64,000 nt of DNA from Calothrix sp. NIES-2100 (GCF_002368195.1 NZ_AP018178.1:5422145-5486144), one strand, 5' to 3'. Positions 54,778-63,640 are shown, counted from the stretch's first letter. Translations and numbers: made by a program. The notes: generated by a model from the letters alone, not told the origin.

Positions 54778-55005
54778 GTAGGGGCGGGGTAACCCCCACC
54801 TGTGTCAACTTAACGTGAAACCCTTATCAAGACTTAATTTTGAATTAAATCACCTACCATCAAGATCCGCGTTACCCCACCCCAGTTTTGCTGGCGCAAA
54901 ACCTCCCCTCCCCGCAAGCGGGGAGGGGATTGAGGGGTGGGGTAAAATGCCTGTGGAATAAGCGTTTTGACTTAAGTTGACACCAATGGGTAACCCCGCC
55001 CCTAC
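54778..55005. repeat. Outer palindrome GTAGGGGCGGGGTAACCCC split by the copy-2 element
   Basis: Left arm GTAGGGGCGGGGTAACCCCCA (54778-54798) and right arm TGGGTAACCCCGCCCCTAC (54987-55005) are reciprocal complements. They would form one compact palindrome if the 54803-54982 element were removed. Confidence 0.8.
54803..54982. repeat. MITE-like element, copy 2 (TGTCAACTTAA ends)
   Basis: Ends TGTCAACTTAA (54803-54813) and TTAAGTTGACA (54972-54982), with the same TTACCCCACCCC core as copy 1. Total 180 bp. It sits inside the palindrome at 54778-55005, so it is a nested insertion. Confidence 0.85.
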
Positions 55006-55095
55006 AATTTGGCATAATTTATTTTTTGGAGTTCCCTAATGCCAAAAATTTCATTATCCGTTTGAGAGAAACAGTCAACAATGGGGTTGAAATCT

Positions 55096-55233
55096 TGAAG
55101 TTTTGAGTTTTGAAGCTGAAGTTCCAAGTTCAAAACTCGGTGTTCCGAGTTCCGAAGCTGAAGTTCCGAGTTCCGAAGCTAAAGTTCCGAGTTCCGAAGC
55201 TGAAGTTCCGAGTTCCGAAGCTGAATTTTTCAG
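55096..55233. repeat. 21-bp tandem repeat array of GTTCCGA-type units
   Basis: The unit is AAGCTGAAGTTCCGAGTTCCG (21 bp), clearest at 55155, 55176 and 55197, with degenerate copies before and after. Each unit can be read as three heptamers (GTTCCGA, GTTCCGA, AGCTGAA). A plus-strand frame would encode PSSEAEV heptads, but I see no reason to call it a gene. Confidence 0.85.
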
Positions 55234-55592
55234 ATCTGATGTCAAATTGTCGGGTTTTGCACATGGAGTTTCCAGTTTTACACTGAAAATTTTCAGCTAA
55301 ATCAAGGCTTTCATAAGTAGTTGCACAAAATTAAATTCATTGGCGTGGAAATGGAACAGAAAAACTGAAATTTTTCCAGGAGAGCGATCGCATTGAATTG
55401 ATTCGTGGAGAACTAATTTAGATAGTAGCTAAGGGCACACCTCATACACTTTGCACAACTCGACTTTGTAGACAACTGATCGATTGCTAGGCAATGTCTG
55501 CGACGGACTGCGCCTAAGCTGTCTGAGAAACTGGGTACACTAAAAGCAATACTTACTATTTCTGGTTAAAAATAATTCACAGAGGTGACAAA

Positions 55593-57440
55593 ATGCTGAA
55601 AACAAATTACGAATTTGACCAAGCTATTCTACCTGCTGGAAGTTCATTAAAGACTAATGTGTTGCTCCGGTTTGCTGCTGACATACCTGAATCTCCTCGA
55701 CGTGACCTGAACCTTTCTCTTGTCATTGACCGCTCAGGTTCTATGGCAGGTAATCCTTTGTATCATGCACTAAAAGCTGCTGAATCTGTAGTGGATCAAC
55801 TTGAGCCAAAAGATATTCTTTCAGTGGTTGTTTACGATGATGCAGTAGATACAGTTGTTCCTCCTCAATCTGTCACGGATAGGTCTGCGTTAAAAAATGC
55901 TATCCGCAATGTTTACGCAGGAGGTATTACCAATTTATCTGGGGGATGGCTTAAAGGTTGCGAATATGTGAAAAAGCAACTCGATCCGCAAAAAATCAAT
56001 CGTGTGCTGCTGCTGACCGATGGTCACGCCAATATGGGTATTCAAGATCCTAAAATACTGACGGCAACAGCAGGACAAAAAGCGGAGGAAGGTGTTAGCA
56101 CAACTACATTAGGTTTTGCTCAGGGTTTCAATGAAGATCTGTTGATTGGGATGGCGAGGGCTGCTAACGGTAACTTCTACTTTATTCAAAGCATTGATGA
56201 AGCAACTGAAGTGTTCAGCATTGAGCTAGATAGTCTCAGAGCAGTAGTAGGTCAAAACCTCACAGTCACACTTGAGTTGGCTGATGGTGTCAATCTTGTG
56301 GATACCTTAAGTCTGGCTAAAGTTAACCAGAATAGTAATGGTCAACCTGTGTTTACTTTAGGGGAGCTTTACGAGGGTGAAGACAAACTTTTAGGCTTAA
56401 GTTTGGAGATTTCTGCTGCTCAAATAGGTGAATTACCTGTGATGAAGCTGCATTACAGTGCTGATGTAGTACAAAATAATCTCATTCAAAGCGTATCAGG
56501 CACAATCAATGTTGTTGCCAAAGTCGGTACAGTTGAGGAATCAGCGCTTGCTGCTTCCAGCCATATTATTCTCGACTTGAGCCGTCTGACTATTGCTAAA
56601 GCCAAAGAAACTGCTCTCGATTTAGCAGAGCATGGTAAACACCAAGAAGCTGAACAAACTTTGCGATCGCTTGTGCAAGAATTGCGAAATAAAGGCTTAA
56701 ATGAAAATTTTGAAATTGCTGAAGAGATAGATCAGCTGGAATATTTTGCCAGTCGGATTGCCCAAAAAGCCTTGGGTAATGCTGGACGTAAAGAACTTTT
56801 GGATCAAACTTATCAGACAATGACGCGCAATCGCAGCGATCTGGCGGGTCGTGGTGTGACTGCGGGTGAAGAAGTATACGCCATGCCGGTTGTGAATGAA
56901 GTCGGTTCAGGTGTTGAATTGTACTGTGTTCGTGAAGGGGGTAAGCTGCGAATCAAAATCATGTCTAGTGGCTACGATGCAACTAAAAACGTTCAGTTTC
57001 CCCGCGCCATTCGTGCTGAGGGAGCGCGTTATATTGTTGAAGGAATTGAACTTTCAACTGATGGTAGTTTCTATCGTGTCACTGGCAAAATTAACCGTTT
57101 TGCTAAATCCGGTGAAGCAGATAACTTTGTTGCTAAGATACACTCTCAGGCAATTAGCACTACTAAAGCTTTCAAAGCCCCAGCTAGCGCTGCCAACCTT
57201 CCTACAACTGACACTATAAATAATGGCATTCTCGTTCAGTGTGTCAAGGATGGTAGCAAGCTCCGCGCTAGGGTGGTGGCTGATGGATATGAACCTGATT
57301 GGAATATGCGTTTTCCTCGTTCAATTCGTGAGGAAGGAATGCTTTATGTCGTTGATGAAGTCAAAGTAGCCCCTGATGGCAAATCGTATATTGCTTGTGG
57401 TGACATTAAGCGTTTTGTGCAACCTAGCATGAGCAATTAA
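55593..57440 (+). CDS. von Willebrand factor A domain protein with duplicated C-terminal module
   Basis: 615 residues. The vWA domain (about 40-215) has the full MIDAS: D46-R-S48-G-S50 (LVIDRSGSMAGN), the Thr of GGITNLSGG and the Asp of LLLTDGHANMG. A beta-rich middle and a helical segment (about 345-400) follow. The last part has two copies of a ~65-residue module (about 439-504 and 543-608) sharing G-x-KLR-x-R/K, GY, FPR-x-IR-x-E/A-G and Y-x-V motifs; I do not recognise this module. A SEC-type signal is absent. It may be a scaffold for metal-dependent protein binding. A Ser/Thr kinase lies 1.7 kb downstream. Confidence 0.87.
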   Translation: MLKTNYEFDQAILPAGSSLKTNVLLRFAADIPESPRRDLNLSLVIDRSGSMAGNPLYHALKAAESVVDQLEPKDILSVVVYDDAVDTVVPPQSVTDRSALKNAIRNVYAGGITNLSGGWLKGCEYVKKQLDPQKINRVLLLTDGHANMGIQDPKILTATAGQKAEEGVSTTTLGFAQGFNEDLLIGMARAANGNFYFIQSIDEATEVFSIELDSLRAVVGQNLTVTLELADGVNLVDTLSLAKVNQNSNGQPVFTLGELYEGEDKLLGLSLEISAAQIGELPVMKLHYSADVVQNNLIQSVSGTINVVAKVGTVEESALAASSHIILDLSRLTIAKAKETALDLAEHGKHQEAEQTLRSLVQELRNKGLNENFEIAEEIDQLEYFASRIAQKALGNAGRKELLDQTYQTMTRNRSDLAGRGVTAGEEVYAMPVVNEVGSGVELYCVREGGKLRIKIMSSGYDATKNVQFPRAIRAEGARYIVEGIELSTDGSFYRVTGKINRFAKSGEADNFVAKIHSQAISTTKAFKAPASAANLPTTDTINNGILVQCVKDGSKLRARVVADGYEPDWNMRFPRSIREEGMLYVVDEVKVAPDGKSYIACGDIKRFVQPSMSN

Positions 57441-57533
57441 AGGGGATGAGGGGGACAAGGGAGATGAGGGAGTGTGGGGGGGAGTTTTCTTCCCCATGCC
57501 CAATGCCCAATGCCCAATGCCCAATGACAAAGG
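57441..57533. repeat. GGACAAGGG and AATGCCC tandem repeats
   Basis: GGGGATGAGGGGGACAAGGG (57440-57460) is followed by at least four AATGCCC heptamers (57497-57527). Low-complexity DNA between converging genes. Confidence 0.75.
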
Positions 57534-58232
57534 TTAGGCTTCGATCGCCGGATTATAGTCATCCGGGTTGTTAAATCCAGCAATCCAGGCTGCTGCTTGA
57601 TGGCAAGTTTGCATATCGGGGGGAACACGTAGAATATGAGTATGTTTTGTGGATGGACAAATCACTTTCAAAACCATCAGGGCTTCATCATCCTCAAAAG
57701 GAATGTAGATTAGTTGACGTTCCCCGCCTGCGTCGCGATCGCGATCGCGTATCAAGCCCCCTACTTGCTGTAAAAATTTTTCGTATCCCATCCGCTCAAT
57801 CAGCACGCGGCGTAACTCTACATTCTCTGTATTGAGGATATCCTGCCCTGTTATGGACTGAGATTCAAAGGCGATGCGGTCACTTACCTGTACACCCCGC
57901 CAGCGCAAAACAAAACCATGTCCCGTTCCTAAATTAGTAATCCCACTTCCGGCTAACTCAATCCAATGGGTAACATGAATACCTTTGGGAAGATGAGTTA
58001 AGTTTACGCAATCGCTGATATCGAGAGTTTCACAGGTGAGATTTTCCGGCAAATGGTAAAGCTGTGATGCGCCGCTTAAATCCAAATGACCCAAAACACG
58101 CATCCCATACCCTGCGCGATGCTCAAGGATGAGTTTTCTGGCAAGTTGGGCTGATACAGGGCGATCGCTTTCCTCTGGGCGCTGCTTCACCAATTTCTTT
58201 GGTACACGCCCGTTTGACATCAAATTCAGCAT
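57534..58232 (-). CDS. DUF6745-like protein
   Basis: 232-residue soluble protein. The pattern LDLSGASQLYHLPENLTCE followed by LDISDCVNLTHLPKGIHVT forms short leucine-rich-like strands. The second half (GFVLRWRGVQVSDRIAFESQ, NVELRRVLIERMGYEKFLQQ, FEDDEALMVLKVICPSTKHT, LRVPPDMQTCHQAAAWIAGF) matches the DUF6745 family of cyanobacteria and actinobacteria. Its start overlaps the stop of the upstream gene by one base (TAATG), so the two are coupled. Function unknown. Confidence 0.78.
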   Translation of the reverse strand: MLNLMSNGRVPKKLVKQRPEESDRPVSAQLARKLILEHRAGYGMRVLGHLDLSGASQLYHLPENLTCETLDISDCVNLTHLPKGIHVTHWIELAGSGITNLGTGHGFVLRWRGVQVSDRIAFESQSITGQDILNTENVELRRVLIERMGYEKFLQQVGGLIRDRDRDAGGERQLIYIPFEDDEALMVLKVICPSTKHTHILRVPPDMQTCHQAAAWIAGFNNPDDYNPAIEA

Positions 58233-58606
58233 TAATCCTCCACTTCTACATAAGCATTAGGACGGTATTCACGTTGTCTCCAAACCCGATAAAGACCTTG
58301 AGGTAATGCAATTGCGCGATGTTCTTCGTGAACCAAAGTCGCACCTGTTTGTTTTACCTCCAGAAACAACTCATTACCATGCACCCATAACTGAACAGCA
58401 TCGGCTGGCTGGATACGATGGCTGTGTCCTGTAACTTCACCATGAGCGAGAATCACACCTTGTTGCTTTTGGACACTCTTAGGTATGCTAGCAATACCTT
58501 TAATCAAAACATCACCGTGTCTGTACAGTACATTTCCTGAATTAACTGGGAAATTTTTGTTGTTAGCTAGCATATCTATAAGCTCTATAAGCTTTTGAAA
58601 ACTCAT
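58232..58606 (-). CDS. Small beta-rich protein coupled to the DUF6745 gene
   Basis: 124 residues. LYRHGDVLIKGIASIPKSVQ, VILAHGEVTGHSHRIQPADA and LVHEEHRAIALPQGLYRVWR, followed by QREYRPNAYVEVED, form a compact, conserved beta-barrel-like protein often found next to DUF6745 genes. His-rich GEVTGHSHR and HEEHRA could bind metal. Shared start/stop TAATG with GGAGGA in front shows translational coupling. Function unknown. Confidence 0.75.
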   Translation of the reverse strand: MSFQKLIELIDMLANNKNFPVNSGNVLYRHGDVLIKGIASIPKSVQKQQGVILAHGEVTGHSHRIQPADAVQLWVHGNELFLEVKQTGATLVHEEHRAIALPQGLYRVWRQREYRPNAYVEVED

Positions 58607-59100
58607 CCATTATAGTACATTTATACTAAAAAATCCAGAATTAATGGCGATCGCACAACTAATAAAGTAAGTTGCTAGTTATTTGGTAATAACCGGGAAT
58701 ACAGAGATGAGGGAATGAGGGCAATACGGTTCGGATAAGCAATTTTCATCTCCCTTTTGGGAAAGGGAAAAGGTTAAGGGGTAAGGGAGAAAGGTTTGAA
58801 TGGGCCCTTTTCCCTTTTCCCTTTCTCCCTTAACCGAACCGTATTGGGAATGAGGGAACAAGGAGGACAAATGCCCAATGCCCCATGCCCCATGCCCCAA
58901 CCCCAATGCCCAATGCCTAACCATAGCTTTAAGGTCGCTCAGGCAAATGACAATGTATTATTAAAAAGACAAAACTGTTGCGATAATAGGGAGGTTTTCC
59001 CACTTAAGGGAGAAGCAATTTCTGCGGAAATGCTTTAAAAATCAGGACTTAGTACTTATCTGCTCACTTCGGACTCAAGACTCAAAACGCAAAAATCTTT
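58607..59100. other. Intergenic region before the Ser/Thr kinase
   Basis: Contains the MITE-like palindrome at 58722-58846, followed by CCAATGCCC-type heptamers (58868-58920) and AT-rich promoter DNA. No gene. Confidence 0.5.
58722..58846. repeat. MITE-like palindrome (CAATACGGTTCGG ends)
   Basis: Perfect 13-bp terminal inverted repeats CAATACGGTTCGG (58722-58734) and CCGAACCGTATTG (58834-58846). The interior is purine-rich on one arm and pyrimidine-rich on the other (GGGAAAGGGAAAAGG / CCCTTTTCCCTTTTCCC). GGGAATGAGGG flanks both sides, a possible target duplication. Confidence 0.75.
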
Positions 59101-60732
59101 ATGTTAGCAGGTACAACTTTACAGGGTGGAAAATATACCCTAAATCAAGAAATCGGACGCGGTGGCTTTGGTATTACGTTCAAGGCTACGCATCATTACT
59201 TAGGTCAGGAAGTAGTGATTAAAACTATCAATGAACGGCTGCGACAACATCCTGATTTTGCCAAGTTCGAGCGCCAATTCCAAGATGAAGCCAGACGATT
59301 AGCTACTTGTATCCACCCAAATATTGTACGGGTGAGCGACTTTTTTGTGGAAGAAGGTCTGCCTTACATGGTGATGGAGTATATTCCCGGCGATACCTTG
59401 GGTGATGCATTTGTTTTACCAGGGATACCGTTACCAGAAGCAACTGCAATCCATTACATTCGGCAAATTGCAGCAGCTTTGCAGGTAGTACATAATAATG
59501 GTTTACTGCATCGGGATGTCAAGCCAGATAATATTATCCTCCGCCAAGGAACTCAGGAAGTAGTGCTGATTGATTTTGGCATCGCCAGAGAATTTAATGG
59601 CGGTGTGAGACAGACACATACGGGTATGGTTTCTGAAGGCTATTCCCCAATTGAACAGTACCTCACACAAGCGCCACGCACACCAGCTACAGACGTATAT
59701 GGCTTGGCAGCTACATTATATGCATTGTTGACAGCCCAAGTTCCCTTGCCGGCACTACTGCGCGATCGCGAACAAATGCCAACTCCTCGCGAACTGCAAC
59801 CCCATCTCAGCGCTGCTGTCAATCAAGCAGTTATGCGTGGTATGGCGGTAGAATCTCGCTTTCGTCCCGCAACGGTTACCGAATGGCTGAAACTGCTACC
59901 CGGCGAGGCCGTAAATACCGTACCCCAATCTGTACCAACTCACACCGTAGCAACTATTAATTTATCGCTTCCAGAACAGGAAGAATTTCTGAAGAGAACT
60001 ACCAAAAAACACATTGATGCCGCATCAGTGATGAAAAAGGCGAGAATGCTGGCTCAGAAACTAGCATCTTCTAAAGTGTTTATCGGCACTAGCGTTGCTG
60101 TGGTGGCGGCGACAGCAGGTTTTGGTATTACTAGTATGCGCCCAAAACCTCTTCCACAGGCACCAGAACAGCAGCTGTTTACCCAGCCGACAATAGAAGC
60201 AAGTCCGCAACAACCCGTTGTTAATTCTACACCTTCCGACACAACTAAAGAAGCGCAAGCCACTTCTGCTTCGGAAACTACACCAGTTTCGACTTCTTCA
60301 AGGCGCAGACGCAACCGCCGTGTTTATCAAGAAGAATCTTCCTCCACCAGGCGCAGTAGGCGTTCTGAAGAACAATCATCGCCACGTCAAAATAATCAAC
60401 AACCTGCATCTCAACCTGCACCTAAAGTTTCCCCTTCCCCCTCTCTCGTGGAAACATTACGAGAAATTCGCTCATCTCGTTCTCGTAGCACTACCTCTTC
60501 ACCAGCAGTAGAAAATAACTCACCTACTACTCCTAAAAATTCCCCTCCCGCAAAATCGGAGAAACAGTCAACTCCTGTGGTTATACCAGCAGCGCCAGCA
60601 CCAGTAGAATCTAAAAGTTCGGCTCCTCCAGCTGTAGTAGTACCAACCCAGGAAGTCAAACAAAATTCTAGCAGTGAAAATCAATCCCAGAAAAGTGAAA
60701 AGTTGCCAGAACAACCACCAGCCAGCCAATAA
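59101..60732 (+). CDS. Membrane-anchored Ser/Thr protein kinase (PKN2-like)
   Basis: 543 residues. The kinase domain (about 10-270) has the Gly loop IGRGGFGITFKA, catalytic Lys in VVIKTIN, HRDVKPDNI, DFGIAREF and the activation-segment GYSPIEQY. One transmembrane helix (about 326-346, VFIGTSVAVVAATAGFGITS) separates it from a ~195-residue Ser/Pro/Arg-rich, presumably disordered outside tail. This is a Hanks-type kinase with possible sensing through the tail. Autophosphorylation is expected from the family. Confidence 0.93.
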   Translation: MLAGTTLQGGKYTLNQEIGRGGFGITFKATHHYLGQEVVIKTINERLRQHPDFAKFERQFQDEARRLATCIHPNIVRVSDFFVEEGLPYMVMEYIPGDTLGDAFVLPGIPLPEATAIHYIRQIAAALQVVHNNGLLHRDVKPDNIILRQGTQEVVLIDFGIAREFNGGVRQTHTGMVSEGYSPIEQYLTQAPRTPATDVYGLAATLYALLTAQVPLPALLRDREQMPTPRELQPHLSAAVNQAVMRGMAVESRFRPATVTEWLKLLPGEAVNTVPQSVPTHTVATINLSLPEQEEFLKRTTKKHIDAASVMKKARMLAQKLASSKVFIGTSVAVVAATAGFGITSMRPKPLPQAPEQQLFTQPTIEASPQQPVVNSTPSDTTKEAQATSASETTPVSTSSRRRRNRRVYQEESSSTRRSRRSEEQSSPRQNNQQPASQPAPKVSPSPSLVETLREIRSSRSRSTTSSPAVENNSPTTPKNSPPAKSEKQSTPVVIPAAPAPVESKSSAPPAVVVPTQEVKQNSSSENQSQKSEKLPEQPPASQ

Positions 60733-61203
60733 TTAGCTAAAAGTCGATGCTTTGCAAGCAGGATGAGTTCCATAACTGTTTTTGAGAACATTTGCCACAG
60801 AATTGACAAATTCCATTGGTTCTATTGGCTTGACAAAGTAAGCCTGAAATCCTGATGCCAAAGCTTCTTGTTCAACGGTATCTTGAGAATAGGCAGTGAG
60901 AGCGATCGCTGGAATTTGTTTGAGTCGCTTTGTGGACATTTTTCTAATGATCCGCATCAGGGTACAACCATCTATTTCCGGTAAGCCAATATCGCAAAGC
61001 AATATATCGGGTTGCGTTTGTTCTAGAACTGCTAGTGCTTCATCCGCTGATGCTGTTACTGCTACATTTGCTCCTGAATCCTCTAGTAAAAAGGTGAGTA
61101 AGAGTTGTGTATCCTCATTATCTTCCACCACTAAAACTCTTAACCCTTCTAAAATCAGAGAATTTTCCGGAACTTTCGTATTTAGGCTATTTTCAGAAGC
61201 CAT
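60733..61203 (-). CDS. CheY-like single-domain response regulator
   Basis: 156 residues with a ~20-residue N-terminal extension. VLVVEDNEDTQLLLTFLLED, ILLCDIGLPEIDG (phospho-Asp), IALTAYS and YFVKPIEPMEF are intact. The C-terminus (CKASTFS) is short. It converges with the Ser/Thr kinase gene (stop codons adjacent) and lies upstream of cheB and cheR by position but is separated from them by 380 bp. Likely acts with a hybrid kinase elsewhere. Confidence 0.92.
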   Translation of the reverse strand: MASENSLNTKVPENSLILEGLRVLVVEDNEDTQLLLTFLLEDSGANVAVTASADEALAVLEQTQPDILLCDIGLPEIDGCTLMRIIRKMSTKRLKQIPAIALTAYSQDTVEQEALASGFQAYFVKPIEPMEFVNSVANVLKNSYGTHPACKASTFS

Positions 61204-61584
61204 ATGTTACCCTATCCCCAAATTTTATTCCGAAAGTTAATAGTTTCTTCAGAATTCTAGCAGATAAAAAAAATATGAGCAAAGGATTAAATTTAGGCTT
61301 TAAATGGATGAAAAAAACCAGGATATCTTATTAAATTTATACCTTTGGGTAGATGAAAAATTTTATATTTGAATAATAAATATATTTTTTTCCTGGCTCA
61401 AATATAACAAGGGAACTCCAAGAAATAAATTATCCGACTCTTAGGGGCACGGCACCGATAAGATATCGCTAATAGCGAAAGTTTGTGGATGTTCCCTACA
61501 ATGGGGATATTTTTTTATTTGGAAGTCCCCAAAACTTACCAACTGGAATAATTCATACACCATACCTTTATCGGTGGGGTAATT
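61204..61584. other. Gap between the response regulator and CheB genes
   Basis: About 380 bp of AT-rich DNA with no convincing ORF; it presumably carries the response-regulator promoter and the end of the cheRB transcript. A small dyad (ATATCGCTAATAGCGA) at about 61464-61479 is the only structure noticed. Confidence 0.4.
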
Positions 61585-62175
61585 TCATCCTTTATACTTC
61601 ATACTTGGTTCCTTCAGTTGACATAGGTAAACTAATTTTTTGGCAATTGCTTCTAGGGGTAAAATCCAGTCTACAGCAACAGCATTAATAGCAGCTTTTG
61701 GCATTACAGGACATTCAGCGGTAGTAGGTTCTTGAACAATTGCAATACCAAAGTGCAACTTCACCATTTTTAAACCTTGCACACCATCTTCATTCGCTCC
61801 TGTTAAGATCACACCAATCACTTGCGCACCATAAACATCAGCAGCAGACTCAAACAAAACATCAATTGAAGGTCGAGCATAGGAAACAGGCTCATCTGTA
61901 GAAAGCGCAAAAAAACCTGGTTCAACTAACAGGTGGTAATCAGCAGGTGCTAAATAAACATATCCTGCTGAAATTTCATCTTTATCTTCGACTTCTCTGA
62001 TTTTTAAGGATGTATATTCCTGCAATATATCTCTCAATTTATCACGAGAGTCTGGATGGCGATGTTGCACAACTATAATGGGAGATTTCAAATCTTCTGG
62101 AATATTTTGCAGCAAAATTTTTATCGCAGATAACCCCCCGACAGATGCACCAATTACCACAATTTTAGCTGCCAC
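61585..62175 (-). CDS. CheB-type methylesterase domain protein without receiver
   Basis: 196-residue catalytic CheB domain alone. The Ser of GASVGGLSA, the His of VVQHRH and the Asp of LTGANEDGVQGL form the expected Ser-His-Asp triad; PADYHLLVE and PVSYARPSIDVLF match. No receiver domain, so activity is not directly controlled by CheA. The start is the GTG at 62175, overlapping the CheR stop by one base (TAGTG). In CheB/CheR pairs outside chemotaxis the target is a non-classical receptor or signalling protein. Confidence 0.88.
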   Translation of the reverse strand: MAAKIVVIGASVGGLSAIKILLQNIPEDLKSPIIVVQHRHPDSRDKLRDILQEYTSLKIREVEDKDEISAGYVYLAPADYHLLVEPGFFALSTDEPVSYARPSIDVLFESAADVYGAQVIGVILTGANEDGVQGLKMVKLHFGIAIVQEPTTAECPVMPKAAINAVAVDWILPLEAIAKKLVYLCQLKEPSMKYKG

Positions 62176-63005
62176 TAATTCAACCTCCGATAGAGCTTTT
62201 CACCTTTGACAAGCTCCTGGTATTGTTGGTCATGGTTAGTAAAACGAATTGATTCTTGCCTTCCTAAACCTAGGATACCAAAAGGACAAAGGCTATGATA
62301 AAAAAGTTCATGTACGCGCTTTTGGAGAATTTGGTTGAAATAAATTAAAACATTACGACAAATAATTATATGAAATTCATTAAAAGAACTATCTGTTGCT
62401 AAGTTATGTTGAGCAAAAACCATATTTTGTCGTAAGGATGCACGAAAAATAGCATTATCATAAGCTGCGGTATAGTATTCAGAAAAAGACTGTTTTCCAC
62501 CTGCTTTAAGATACAGTTGGGTGTAATCTTGCATGATTTTTAAAGAATAAATGCCAGTTTTAGCTTTTTGCAGTACTTTTTCATTAAAATCAGTAGCATA
62601 AATACGGCAACGTTGATAAAGATTTTCCTCTTGTAATAAAATCGCCATTGAATAAACTTCCTCTCCCGTTGAGCATCCAGCGTGCCAAATGCGAATAAAA
62701 GGATAGGTACGCAACAACGGAATTACTTGATTTCTCAAAGCAACATAAAAACTCGGATCGCGAAACATTGAAGTTACATTTACTGTGAGACTCAGCAAAA
62801 ATCTTTCTAAACAATGCTGATCGTGCAGCACCCGCGCTTGTAAATCAGAAACGCTGGTGAAACCTTCTTTGCGCAAAAAATGATGAATACGACGTTTGAG
62901 AGAAGATAAGGCATAATTGCGGAAATCGTAACCCCAATAGCGGTACACTCCTTCAATTAGTAAATGAATTTCGATATCCTCTAATTTTGGTTTAGGTGAA
63001 TTCAT
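62175..63005 (-). CDS. CheR-type protein methyltransferase
   Basis: About 276 residues. The N-terminal CheR helix domain (YRYWGYDFRNYALSSLKRRI) is followed by the SAM-binding core IWHAGCSTGEEVYSMAIL, IYATDFNEKVLQKAKTGIY, FHIIICRNVLIYF and LGLGRQESIRF. This methylates receptor glutamates. The ATG at 63005 is preferred to a TTG at 63020. It is translationally coupled to the following CheB gene, giving a minimal CheR-CheB module with no MCP, CheA or CheW in view. Confidence 0.9.
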   Translation of the reverse strand: MNSPKPKLEDIEIHLLIEGVYRYWGYDFRNYALSSLKRRIHHFLRKEGFTSVSDLQARVLHDQHCLERFLLSLTVNVTSMFRDPSFYVALRNQVIPLLRTYPFIRIWHAGCSTGEEVYSMAILLQEENLYQRCRIYATDFNEKVLQKAKTGIYSLKIMQDYTQLYLKAGGKQSFSEYYTAAYDNAIFRASLRQNMVFAQHNLATDSSFNEFHIIICRNVLIYFNQILQKRVHELFYHSLCPFGILGLGRQESIRFTNHDQQYQELVKGEKLYRRLN

Positions 63006-63412
63006 AGCCAGAGCAAGCAAGCATTAATTAGTGACTTTGCTGTAAATATTGCAAAACCAATATTTCACAATTGTTGGCTCTTTCTGGAGAAATATACATT
63101 GCTCTGTACCCAATATATTGAATAATACTTATTTGTAGAATACAATTTTGATTGTAGTGTCACGACTGTCTCAAGTCAGATAAGTAGATCATCTGATAGT
63201 TAGAAGCTTAAAGATTTATCTGATAATTCTAGTCAAAATTAATAAATTATAAAGATATTTCATATTAGCCATAATCAAATGTAAAATACCTAGTGACTTG
63301 ATTGTCAATAAAATTTTCTGCCTGCATTTGCGCTTTATTTGTAATTTTATTTAGTAACCAATTGCTTATTAAGAAAATATTTATCAAAATAATATTACGC
63401 TAAAAATGCCAA

Positions 63413-63439
63413 AACCAGGTTGCTCAACGAAACCTGGTT
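63413..63439. terminator. Small hairpin AACCAGGTT / AACCTGGTT
   Basis: Perfect 9-bp arms with a 9-nt loop, related to the hairpin at 5030-5068. Terminator or dispersed palindrome; no gene ends right beside it. Confidence 0.45.
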
Positions 63440-63506
63440 ATTCTTGCAATCGACTTGTAATGAAAATCAGCTTTATACCAATTCTATGTGCAGTTGCGCT
63501 ATATTC

Positions 63507-63640
63507 GCCCTCACCCTCTAAGGGTGCGGCTACGCAAACAAAGCTCTCCTTTGTGGGCTGAATTATTTAGCCAATAAAAGTGGGCTTTGTAACGATAGCG
63601 GACGGGCTTCGAGTTTGCGGGCGGTCGGGTAAGCGAGAGT
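63507..63640. repeat. MITE-like palindromic element, copy B (inverted, diverged)
   Basis: Reads as the reverse complement of copy A (30889-31036): CACCCTCTAAGGGTGCGGCT, then AACAAAGC, GTGGGCT, GTGGGCTTTGTAACGATAGC and GGGTAAGCGAGAG at the right end. The CGCTTACCC left end is missing or diverged. Confidence 0.75.

Larger units (their letters stand above)
54045..55592. other. 1.5-kb repeat-rich gap
   Basis: Contains TGGTCAATAG repeats (54050-54085), MITE-like copies 1 and 2, a broken CHAT gene and the third 21-bp array; each is listed separately. 55301-55592 is AT-rich promoter DNA for the vWA gene with no recognised site. Confidence 0.6.

Noticed and set aside
55103..55300. Open frame encoding PSSEAEV heptads
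   Set aside because: Same reason; pure repeat translation with no start signal or known homolog.
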